Shown here: positions 8,005 to 15,779 of the stretch, piece by piece
Numbering within the stretch: position 1 is the first letter of the stretch
Layout of the letters: every line of letters starts with the position of its first letter
From: Neolewinella antarctica
Lineage (GTDB): Bacteria; Bacteroidota; Bacteroidia; Chitinophagales; Saprospiraceae
Length of the DNA stretch: 64,000 nucleotides
Reading direction: 5' to 3'
Assembly: GCF_011927835.1 (NCBI RefSeq)
Contig: NZ_JAATJH010000001.1
Coordinates: 697,104 to 761,103, forward strand
Made by a program: the position numbers and the translations under genes
The notes under the pieces: generated by a model
Databases searched by the model: none
What the model was told of the DNA's origin: nothing
Seen by the model: the letters and a program-made list of their open reading frames with translations, nothing else

Positions 8005-8922
8005 ATGCAAAACACCGAACGCCGGGGCGTTATCGACCTGGGAACCAACACCTTCCACCTCCTGATCGCGGACGTTAGTGGAAGCGACATCCGGGAAATC
8101 TACCGGGAAAGACGGTACGTGAAACTTGCCTCCGAAGGCATCCACAAGATCGGGGCGGCGCCCTACCAGCGCGGCATTGCCGCCCTCCAACATTTTAGTC
8201 AAATTCTTAAAGAACACGACTGCACGGACGTCCTCGCTTTCGGAACCGCCGCCCTGCGCACCGCCAGCAACGGACCGGACTTCGCGGCGGAAGCTACCCG
8301 GGCGACCGGCATCGCAATTACCCTGATCCCCGGCGACGAGGAAGCCCGGCTGATTACTAAGGGCGTCCTGGCCGCCATCCCACCCCTCAACGACCAGATT
8401 CTGGTCATGGACATCGGCGGTGGAAGCACGGAGTTCATCATTGCCGACCACGGCGGCGTACACTTCAGCCAGTCGTTCCCCATCGGCGTCAGCGTGCTGA
8501 AGAACGAGTTTCACCGCAGCGAGCCAATTACCTGGGAAGAAACCGTGACGCTGCAAGAACATTTGCGCGGCGTCACCCAGCCACTCACGGATGCGCTCAA
8601 AAAATACCCCGCTACCCACCTGGTCGGCGCGGCGGGTACGTTCGACGTTCTGGCTACCGTCCTGACGAATCCCGCATCACCCCCCCACCCCACCAGCCAC
8701 GAGCTCGAACTGTCCGGCCTGACGGAACTCCGGGAAACAATAACCCGGAGCACGCTTGCGGAACGCGCGTCGATACCGGGCGTGCCGCCAGAGCGGGCGG
8801 ATATGATCGTGGTGGCGATGATTTTGCTCGATTTTGTTATCCAGTTAGCTGGCATCGAACGCATTACCGTGAGTGATTACGCGATGAAGGAAGGGATTCT
8901 GCTCGACCGGGCGGCGGAGTAG
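8005..8922 (+). CDS. ppx: Ppx/GppA family exopolyphosphatase
   Basis: A protein of 305 residues with the ASKHA-fold phosphate loops of the Ppx/GppA family: GVIDLGTNTFHLLIADV at the N-terminus (phosphate-1) and VMDIGGGSTEFII near residue 135 (phosphate-2), followed by SFPIGVSVLKNEF. These enzymes hydrolyse polyphosphate from the end or pppGpp to ppGpp; this short form lacks the C-terminal HD domain, as is usual for the approximately 300-residue versions in Bacteroidota. It is cytoplasmic. It is the third gene of the 6875-8922 operon. Its last 59 bp overlap, tail to tail, the end of the PAP2 gene on the other strand, so the two transcripts can pair. Confidence 0.88.
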   Translation: MQNTERRGVIDLGTNTFHLLIADVSGSDIREIYRERRYVKLASEGIHKIGAAPYQRGIAALQHFSQILKEHDCTDVLAFGTAALRTASNGPDFAAEATRATGIAITLIPGDEEARLITKGVLAAIPPLNDQILVMDIGGGSTEFIIADHGGVHFSQSFPIGVSVLKNEFHRSEPITWEETVTLQEHLRGVTQPLTDALKKYPATHLVGAAGTFDVLATVLTNPASPPHPTSHELELSGLTELRETITRSTLAERASIPGVPPERADMIVVAMILLDFVIQLAGIERITVSDYAMKEGILLDRAAE

Positions 8923-9481
8923 CGCCAATCGCGGCTTGTTTAGTTAGTCGGGTGTACACATAGACACCGATGTAGGCTAGTAAAAGCCCCAGAATGGCGC
9001 CACCCAAAACGTCTCCGGGCCAGTGCTTCCCAACGTAGACCTGCGCAAAGCAAATCGTCGCGGCCCAGCAGTAGACAATCGTCTTCCAGAGCGGCCTGTC
9101 CCGCAAGAACGTGAGGGCCAGAACGCCCGCGAGCGCGAAGTGATTGGTTGCGTGGTTGGAGGGGAAACTAAGTTTACCACCGCACCCGACGAGGTCGCGC
9201 ACGCGGTCCATCATCAGTGGTTCGGCGCAGGGCCGCAGCCGACCGACGAGGGGCTTGAGCACACTGGCCGCCAACTGGTCGGCCGCGCCGATAACCAAAC
9301 CGATGCAGGCGAGTAAGTACAGCGTCCTCCGCAGACCGTAAGCTCGGTACAGCAAAAAAGCAACCACCAGGTAGGCCGGCACCCAGGTTACCTTATCCCG
9401 GTAAATGGGTAGGAGCCAATCAAAAAAGGGATTGGCTAAATCCTGGTTGATGAATTCAAATAGGGCGTAGTCGAGGCTCAT
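8864..9481 (-). CDS. PAP2-family membrane phosphatase
   Basis: A membrane protein of 205 residues with about five hydrophobic segments. Two PAP2 signatures are present: KPLVGRLRP (K-x6-RP) and PSNHATNHFA (PSGH-like). The third is altered: AQVYVGKHWPGD keeps His and Asp but has A-Q where the family has S-R, so a phosphate-binding arginine appears to be lost. The family dephosphorylates lipid phosphates such as undecaprenyl pyrophosphate or phosphatidyl-glycerol phosphate at the membrane. The ATG at 9481 lies 5 nt after a TACCTTTG element. The gene is divergent from glmM and its 3' end runs into ppx. Confidence 0.83.
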   Translation of the reverse strand: MSLDYALFEFINQDLANPFFDWLLPIYRDKVTWVPAYLVVAFLLYRAYGLRRTLYLLACIGLVIGAADQLAASVLKPLVGRLRPCAEPLMMDRVRDLVGCGGKLSFPSNHATNHFALAGVLALTFLRDRPLWKTIVYCWAATICFAQVYVGKHWPGDVLGGAILGLLLAYIGVYVYTRLTKQAAIGATPPPGRAESLPSSRNHSR

Positions 9482-9486
9482 TGGGC

Positions 9487-9494
9487 CAAAGGTA
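9487..9494 (-). promoter_or_regulatory. -7 promoter element of the PAP2 gene
   Basis: The minus strand reads TACCTTTG, a perfect TAnnTTTG, ending 5 nt before the ATG. Confidence 0.62.
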
Positions 9495-9517
9495 GCCGAC
9501 CTTTCCCGAAGGTGGCC

Positions 9518-9525
9518 TACCTTCG
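9518..9525 (+). promoter_or_regulatory. -7 promoter element of glmM
   Basis: TACCTTCG, 24 nt before the glmM ATG. It forms a divergent pair with the PAP2 element 24 bp away. Confidence 0.55.
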
Positions 9526-9549
9526 GCCTTCCAAGAAAAAGACTACCCC

Positions 9550-10914
9550 ATGGCCCTCAAAAAATCAATCTCCGGCTTCCGCGGCACCATCGGCGGCAAG
9601 GCCGGCGCCAACCTTACCCCCGTCGACATCGTCAGTAACGTGGCCGGCTACGGTGCCTGGCTGCTCGAAACCGGTGCGAAGCCCCTAGTCGTTATCGGCC
9701 GCGACGGTCGCCCCTCCGGCCCCATCGTCAAAACCCTCACCGCCGCCACCCTGCAGAGCCTGGGCATCGACGTGATCGACCTGGATTTCGCCACCACGCC
9801 CACCGTAGAAGTTGCCGTGAAGCAGCACGACGCGGGCGGCGGCATCATCCTTTCCGCCAGCCACAACCCCAAAGAATACAACGCGTTGAAGCTCCTCAAC
9901 GGGGAAGGCGAGTTCATTAGCGCGGCCGCGGGTGCCAGGTTGATGGAGATAGCGGAGCTCGGTGACATCGAATACGCCGCCGTGGACGACCTAGGTAAAC
10001 TCTTACCGGACGGAACGGCCCTACAACACCACATCTCGCTAGTGTTAGCGCACCCACTCGTCGAAGTCGAGGCCATCCGTAAGCAGAACTTTCGCATCGT
10101 CCTGGACGCCGTCAACTCGGTGGGTGCCATTGCAATTCCGGCGCTCTGCCGCGAACTGAACGTCGTCTGCGAGGTGATCAACGGAGAGCTGAACGGAGAA
10201 TTTGCGCACAACCCCGAGCCCTTGCCGGAGAACATGACCCAGCTCATCGAGCGCATGGAAACGAGCGAGGCTAACCTCGGCGTCGCGGTTGACCCCGACG
10301 TGGACCGGCTCGCCCTCATCGGCCCCGGCGGTCGTTGGATCGGTGAGGAGTACACGTTGGCGGTCGTGGCGGATTACGTACTGAGCCGGACGCCCGGGCC
10401 GGTAGTGAGCAATCTGAGTAGTAGCCGTGTGGTGGCGGACGTCGCTAAATCCTACGGGCACGACTACCACGCCGCGGCGGTGGGGGAAGTGAACGTGGTG
10501 GAGAAGATGAAGGCCGTCGGTGCCGTCATCGGTGGGGAGGGGAACGGTGGCATCATCGACCCGGCCCTGCACTACGGGCGCGACTCGCTGATCGGGCTGG
10601 CCCTCGTGCTTTCTCACCTAGCGACCTCCGGAAAGACCATCAACGAGCTACGTGATGGCTACCCACACTACGAGATGATTAAGGACAAGAAGGCCGTGGC
10701 GGACTCCTACGATTTAAACGCCGCTTTTGTGCGGGTGAAAGCCAAGTTTTCGTCGGTGCCCACCAACGAAGTCGACGGTCTCAAACTCGACTTCCCCGAC
10801 GGGTGGGTACACCTGCGGGCGTCCAATACCGAGCCAATCGTACGGGTGTACGCGGAAGCACCGTCGGTGGCTCGGGCTAAAGAGTTAGCGGGAGGCGTTA
10901 TGGCGGAGCTCTAA
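9550..10914 (+). CDS. glmM: Phosphoglucosamine mutase
   Basis: A protein of 454 residues of the alpha-D-phosphohexomutase family. It should convert glucosamine-6-phosphate to glucosamine-1-phosphate for UDP-GlcNAc, hence peptidoglycan and LPS. The catalytic phosphoserine is S104 in LSASHNP, the metal loop is DPDVDRLAL, the sugar-binding loop GEGNGGIIDP, and the phosphate-binding loop RASNTEPIVRVYAEA. The N-terminal ISGFRGTIGGKAG is typical of Bacteroidota GlmM, and the length fits. A phosphomannomutase activity cannot be excluded from sequence alone. It is transcribed alone and converges with the T9SS cargo gene across a palindrome-rich gap. Confidence 0.88.
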   Translation: MALKKSISGFRGTIGGKAGANLTPVDIVSNVAGYGAWLLETGAKPLVVIGRDGRPSGPIVKTLTAATLQSLGIDVIDLDFATTPTVEVAVKQHDAGGGIILSASHNPKEYNALKLLNGEGEFISAAAGARLMEIAELGDIEYAAVDDLGKLLPDGTALQHHISLVLAHPLVEVEAIRKQNFRIVLDAVNSVGAIAIPALCRELNVVCEVINGELNGEFAHNPEPLPENMTQLIERMETSEANLGVAVDPDVDRLALIGPGGRWIGEEYTLAVVADYVLSRTPGPVVSNLSSSRVVADVAKSYGHDYHAAAVGEVNVVEKMKAVGAVIGGEGNGGIIDPALHYGRDSLIGLALVLSHLATSGKTINELRDGYPHYEMIKDKKAVADSYDLNAAFVRVKAKFSSVPTNEVDGLKLDFPDGWVHLRASNTEPIVRVYAEAPSVARAKELAGGVMAEL

Positions 10915-10940
10915 ACCTTGCTGCTTTTCCGATTTACATT

Positions 10941-11000
10941 GCACCCGCGATAGCTATCGGGGGACCGCGCTCTGATTATTATGCGCCCCGATAGCTATCG
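10941..11000. repeat. 17-bp motif split by a palindromic element
   Basis: The motif halves GCACCCGCGA (10941-10950) and CCGCGC (10965-10970) are separated by 14 bp, TAGCTATCGGGGGA. The palindrome CGATAGCTATCG lies at 10948-10959 and again at 10989-11000; with their G/C flanks (CGATAGCTATCGGGG and CCCCGATAGCTATCG) they can form a 15-bp stem. It sits between convergent glmM and the T9SS gene and may act as a terminator structure, though no T-tract is seen. Confidence 0.72.
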
Positions 11001-11070
11001 AGGTGGGTGAAAAGTTTATTATAGGTAAGGGACGCAAACGTCGGTGGTGAAAAAAGAATGCACCGATGGA

Positions 11071-14000
11071 CTACTGACGAATCAACCAATGGTTGGCGGA
11101 TGAGCGCCTATCGAGTGTTTCCAAACGTAATAGGTAAGCACCCTTGCTGAGTTCGGCTAGCTCAATAGTAGCGACTCCCCGTACGAAAAACTGGCGCAAT
11201 AAAATACCCCTTGCATCATAAAGCCTTGCTTCGGCCACTTCTCCCCCCGGTAGCTCGACGGTAATTTTGTTGGAGAAGGGATTGGGGGATACCCGGGTAG
11301 CCAAGGCCGGTACAAGTATTGTACTGGTCGTACCGTCCTTACCGTCACAATTTTGATCGATACCGTCCCCAATTACGTCTCCGGCACTCGGATTGATGGT
11401 TGGGTCCTTATCGTCACAATCTTCATAATACAGCGCCCCATCCCGGTCCTCGTCCAGAAAAGGGATGACGGTGCTGTGCACCGTATTTGTTACGATCGGT
11501 TGGTTGGCATCAAAATATATTGCGGCCGTGTTTTCCAATCGTTCCCGGTCAGGACCTACGGGGTTGGGTAAAACATTAAAACGCACGAAGCCGTGGCTGG
11601 CCGGCTCATTCACGTTGCTGTCCGGTAGCATGATGTTTTGAAACAGAAATACTGCGTTTCCGCTGGTATCGACGGTGGCAACGCCCGGGTGGCTCATACT
11701 CGTCACGTGGACGCTCGTCCAGTCAAGGCCGGCAGAAAGTTGGTCCTCAATTCGGACGGTAAAGGCCGTGTCGTTTCCTGTATTTTGAAAGCGTATGGTG
11801 TAGTTAAGTACTTCCTCTCTCTCGATGGGGTGAATCCCATCCGGGTCGTTCCTAAGCGGGGAGACGGATTTATCATTCGGGTCGTAAGCACAGAACAGAA
11901 TCGGTCGCTCCAGGGTCTCGGCGATTACGGCAAAGTCGGAGGTAGTCACTTCCGCCCGCAAGTCTACGGGGTTACCGGTGAACATTTCGTTTGGCATCGT
12001 AACGAAAACCAGTACTCGATACCTAGCGAGGGGCGGCAGTTCGGGGATAGTCCAACTGACGAGGCTATCGGTATTCTCGTTTGGCTCCGTACCGGTGCTT
12101 GCGTAAGTCGCATTACTGGGAAGGCGCAGAGTTAAAGTCGCCCCCGACAAAACATCGCAACCGGTATTGACGGTCTCCAGCCAAACCGGTACGTCCTCCC
12201 GGCACCTTAGCCGCCCGGCTGTCAAGTACACGGATGCGGCTAATGCGCCCCCGGAGCTGGTGAAAGCGACATCGCGTTCTACCTCGTCGGAGCCAGCCTC
12301 CACGGTAAACGTTGCCGGGGTAAAGATTGCCGAGCTACATTCCGGGGCAGTGACGACCAATGTGTAGCCCTGATCGTCGGTAGCGTAGAAGGCGTAGTAC
12401 CCGGAAGAATCCGTAAAGGCAATTGCCTCATCGTCCGAACCGATTAGCCTGACGGGGTGGCCCGCTATCTTACGCTCATTTACGTCCATTAAATCATTTC
12501 GGTTATCGTCCGCATAAAGACGTCCAAATATTATTCTGCCATCCACAACCTGTAGGTAGTAGGGCTCCGTTCCCTTTTCCGGGTGATTTACGACACCGTA
12601 CAGAAACCCATCGCCCCGTTTGATGTCGTACGTAAAGGTTTCTAATTCGTCACCGAGGTCCGCGGGTACACCTACCCGTCCGCCAACTCGTTTCTCTACA
12701 TCATAGAACCCAAGGTAACGCCCCTCCGTCTCTCGATAAATCAACAATGTACCGAACATGTAAGAAGAATATCTGGTGGGGAGCCTAACCAATTCCTCCG
12801 TTGCCTCCGTAATGATATTACGTAAATAAAGAACTGTGGTGGTATCATCATCGGACCACAACCCGTAAAGAAATCGATCATCGTCGTACGGTGCTAGCAT
12901 GTTGACCACTTCCTCCGCCTCGATCTTCTGAAAACTAACTTCGCCCGTCTTCTCAGCGTAAGCAAAACCCTTTCGTTTGCCTTGTTCAGCGGTTATGTAG
13001 AGAAGGTCACCTTCCGTGCCGCGAATTGGACTGCTGAACATTGTTAAGTTTCCAGTCCCCAAAAAGGTAGGTGGAATAACCGCGACCATGTCTCGATTAC
13101 TGGGTAACCAATAATGGCTCGTCGTATCCTCGAAATCGAACCTTTCTTTTTGAGCCTTAAGTAACAGGCCGAACGGCGTGTTGCTCACTAACCTTGACTC
13201 AACAAACAGATCGTCCGAAGCATCCAAACTCGAATGCACTTCCGTGCCCGCGGCCGTGCCGTCAGTAAATCCGTACGTGGTCTGAAAGTGATTTCGTTGC
13301 GTGGGCCAGTTGAATGTCAGTCGGTTCTCGCTATTCAGAAAACTGACCTGAGGATGATTTCCGATCGTGCTCGTAAAAGTTTCTTCGTAGAGAATAACTT
13401 CTTCCGGACCCTCCAGCGTGCGATACCCCAGGGAATAGGTTTGGGTCGACCCGAATACTGGTGTCCGCTTAATAAAATACAGACGGCCCCGGTAGTAGTG
13501 CAGTTGGTCATTGTAAGTAACTTCGTCCGTCCGGCGAATAGCGCTGATAAGTTGCAGAAGTTTGAACTTGTCATCGTACACGCGTATCTCCGGCGGAAAC
13601 CTCGGCAGGCTGAAAATTAAGCGCTCACCATCCTTTCCTACATAGCCGCCCAATCTGCGCGGCAAGTTTACGGGCGTGAGTGTTTTGCCGGCATTACGCA
13701 GGGTAAAATCGTTTATGCCACGGTTTGTCCGGGCGAGTAAAATATCATCCAATAATTCGAGCCTCAGATCAAACTGCGGCAGCGTCATACCGAAGATATT
13801 CTCTTCGACTTCAACGTCCTCCTGGCCGTGATAGATAGTGTGTAAGGATTCGCTGCGGTTTACCTTTCCCAAATTGATCAGTCGCCCAGGAAAAACCATA
13901 ACTGAAGGCGGGCCGGGCGGGCTTGCTTTTGTTCCGAAGCCCCGGTACGTGAGTACGGGCTGTGCGCGGGTGTGGTCCACGACCGTGACGAATAAACCCT

Positions 14001-15474
14001 GACGATCATTTTCGAGGTAGTACAGTAGCCCACCCGTACTGAGGTACCTGCTGTTGGCTTCTGGTCTGTACTGCCCCGCGTTAAGTTTGGCGGCCATGGG
14101 CGTGAGTGAGGCGGTGACTAAATCAAGATAGTAAGCATAGTTTTCCGAGTTCACAAACCGTCTTTCTACCAACGAAACCAGGGCAGCGTCACCGTCCTCA
14201 TATTCATGAAGCAATTCGGATAAGTACACTCTCGTGGGGCTGATGGGTCGCAGGCGAACGTCGGCCCCTTCATCGTACAGGTAAGCGTTTGATTTTCGGT
14301 CGGAGTTACCAAACTGGAAGTCTTCAACTATACCTAAATCGAACAGTATCCGGTCTCCGATCTCATACCACTGTCTGATACCAACGTACCCATCGCCGGA
14401 ACGCCTGCGATATACGGATAATTCTCTTCGCTTATCCCGCCAGTGACGATCATAAGAATGTAGCACGACGCTATCTCCTACGATTCTTACGTGGAAAAAT
14501 CGGCTACCGGTCAGTGCGCTTTCACCGAGGTTAACGGACCGAGCACCGATACGCTGACCAATGTCCACCTGGGTGGCTGTAGTTTCCGAGCCGTGAACTC
14601 GGTAGAAAGCGGTGGTATCCGCAGCACTACTAATTAGGAAGAATAAACTATCGCCAGCAACGTACGAGCCCCCCAAATAACGATCATCGTTGTCGTAGGA
14701 AACTGACGTCAGGTTACCACTGGCATCAACGACCTTCACCGCACGGGCGAATACCACGTAGGAAAAGCCTGCGGCGTCATGGACATTCAGCCTGGTCCCA
14801 TCAAGTCTAGCATCGAGCACTTTTGTTCCGTCCGCCGTTCCGTCGGTAAAAAACAGGCCGCTTGAAGTAAAAATCAGTAGACTTCCATCGGGTCGAACGT
14901 GCGTCCGCTCAATCTGCTGTAGCCCGTCGGGGTACGTACCCAGCAAGGTTGACGTTTCGTAAGGCGCGACTGAACTGTACAGATTACTATCGTCCCACCA
15001 AATCAGTTTGCCATTGGACAATGGGCCGGCCTCTATTCCTGTCAGTTCAGTCCAACGGACCAGGTCAGCGAACTCATCCGCCACGCGAGTTAGACTTAGG
15101 GTATTTTCGTTTAGACTATAAGCTTCCCGTACTCCATTTTCGTAGGTGAGCGTCAAGAACAAGAAATCGCCAGCGCGTCCGGCAAAGGTGTACTCAGCGC
15201 GCTCGGGGGCTTCGTGAATAGATTCTACTTTGTCACCGTCATAAAATACGATACTCGCAGGCTTGGGATATTCCTCGAACAGCAGGATGTACCCATCGGC
15301 GACGGGATGCTCGCTGATCAAGCCCCCGTAAGCAGATCGGTAGTCAGTATTAGAATCAATTACGTCGATAACGGGTTCCTTACCCTGGCCAAATGCTGAA
15401 GCGGCAAAATAAAAAAATAAGAGGAAGATAGCTAAGCGTCCGTCCGTCAGACGGGTAGAGTGGAACCGTAGCAT
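11071..15474 (-). CDS. Large T9SS-secreted protein with C-terminal sorting domain
   Basis: A protein of 1467 residues with a signal peptide (LAIFLLFFYFAASAFGQ). The first two-thirds are repetitive beta-rich sequence with phrases such as FFTDGTADGTKV and GFTDGTAAGTEV, as in ELWxxDGTxxGT-type Bacteroidota surface proteins. Then come an SdrD-B/CarboxypepD-reg-like domain (GRLYADDNRNDLMDVNERKI to SGYYAFYAT), a DUF11/DUF7619-like domain (LNYTIRFQNTGNDTAFTVRI), a Ca-rich stretch (DEDRDGALYYEDCDD, DGIDQNCDG) and a type A T9SS sorting domain starting at VSPNPFSNKITVELPGG and ending in LSKGAYLLRLE. It is therefore probably exported across the outer membrane and surface-attached or released. No catalytic site is seen. 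Its base usage is more AT-rich and less codon-biased than the neighbours. Confidence 0.85.
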   Translation of the reverse strand: MLRFHSTRLTDGRLAIFLLFFYFAASAFGQGKEPVIDVIDSNTDYRSAYGGLISEHPVADGYILLFEEYPKPASIVFYDGDKVESIHEAPERAEYTFAGRAGDFLFLTLTYENGVREAYSLNENTLSLTRVADEFADLVRWTELTGIEAGPLSNGKLIWWDDSNLYSSVAPYETSTLLGTYPDGLQQIERTHVRPDGSLLIFTSSGLFFTDGTADGTKVLDARLDGTRLNVHDAAGFSYVVFARAVKVVDASGNLTSVSYDNDDRYLGGSYVAGDSLFFLISSAADTTAFYRVHGSETTATQVDIGQRIGARSVNLGESALTGSRFFHVRIVGDSVVLHSYDRHWRDKRRELSVYRRRSGDGYVGIRQWYEIGDRILFDLGIVEDFQFGNSDRKSNAYLYDEGADVRLRPISPTRVYLSELLHEYEDGDAALVSLVERRFVNSENYAYYLDLVTASLTPMAAKLNAGQYRPEANSRYLSTGGLLYYLENDRQGLFVTVVDHTRAQPVLTYRGFGTKASPPGPPSVMVFPGRLINLGKVNRSESLHTIYHGQEDVEVEENIFGMTLPQFDLRLELLDDILLARTNRGINDFTLRNAGKTLTPVNLPRRLGGYVGKDGERLIFSLPRFPPEIRVYDDKFKLLQLISAIRRTDEVTYNDQLHYYRGRLYFIKRTPVFGSTQTYSLGYRTLEGPEEVILYEETFTSTIGNHPQVSFLNSENRLTFNWPTQRNHFQTTYGFTDGTAAGTEVHSSLDASDDLFVESRLVSNTPFGLLLKAQKERFDFEDTTSHYWLPSNRDMVAVIPPTFLGTGNLTMFSSPIRGTEGDLLYITAEQGKRKGFAYAEKTGEVSFQKIEAEEVVNMLAPYDDDRFLYGLWSDDDTTTVLYLRNIITEATEELVRLPTRYSSYMFGTLLIYRETEGRYLGFYDVEKRVGGRVGVPADLGDELETFTYDIKRGDGFLYGVVNHPEKGTEPYYLQVVDGRIIFGRLYADDNRNDLMDVNERKIAGHPVRLIGSDDEAIAFTDSSGYYAFYATDDQGYTLVVTAPECSSAIFTPATFTVEAGSDEVERDVAFTSSGGALAASVYLTAGRLRCREDVPVWLETVNTGCDVLSGATLTLRLPSNATYASTGTEPNENTDSLVSWTIPELPPLARYRVLVFVTMPNEMFTGNPVDLRAEVTTSDFAVIAETLERPILFCAYDPNDKSVSPLRNDPDGIHPIEREEVLNYTIRFQNTGNDTAFTVRIEDQLSAGLDWTSVHVTSMSHPGVATVDTSGNAVFLFQNIMLPDSNVNEPASHGFVRFNVLPNPVGPDRERLENTAAIYFDANQPIVTNTVHSTVIPFLDEDRDGALYYEDCDDKDPTINPSAGDVIGDGIDQNCDGKDGTTSTILVPALATRVSPNPFSNKITVELPGGEVAEARLYDARGILLRQFFVRGVATIELAELSKGAYLLRLETLDRRSSANHWLIRQ

Positions 15475-15779
15475 ATGTGTGTGTTGGAAATTGTCTGGAA
15501 AGAAGCCAAAAGATTATAAATCATTACTTGATTACGAAGGTAGCTGATTTTTTCGGTAGCGGAAAAATTCACCTGGTTGCACATGATCCTTTTGAGTGTG
15601 TTGGTTTTACCAGCGCCAAATTCACCAATCTTTCCCATTTTTTTGTCGAGATTCACTTCGAAAATCAATGTAGACTATTCAGAAGAATAGTCAAAAGTGA
15701 GCTAGTTGTCCTCCAGGTACAAAAGCCGTGATATTTACAATCAGTACCAAATGGTTAATAAATCAGTTGTGACCTGTCA
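15475..15779. other. AT-rich intergenic region
   Basis: About 305 bp, clearly richer in A+T than its surroundings. It holds the TACCTTCG element of the T9SS gene but no convincing gene. Short open frames on both strands lack any family pattern. Confidence 0.6.
15535..15542 (-). promoter_or_regulatory. -7 promoter element of the T9SS cargo gene
   Basis: The minus strand reads TACCTTCG, 60 nt before the ATG at 15474. Confidence 0.45.

Noticed and set aside
9919-9935. GCGGCCGC-type variants of the 17-bp motif at 9919 (glmM), 17662 (glycoside hydrolase gene) and 37276 (SUI1 gene)
   Set aside because: All three encode Ala-Ala-Ala-Gly-Ala in the same frame, so common Ala/Gly codons explain them without a repeat.
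15447-15668. A minus-strand 73-residue frame containing GEFGAGKT, which fits a Walker A pattern
   Set aside because: It overlaps the T9SS gene start, has no other ATPase feature, and lies in AT-rich sequence with an open frame on the opposite strand too.
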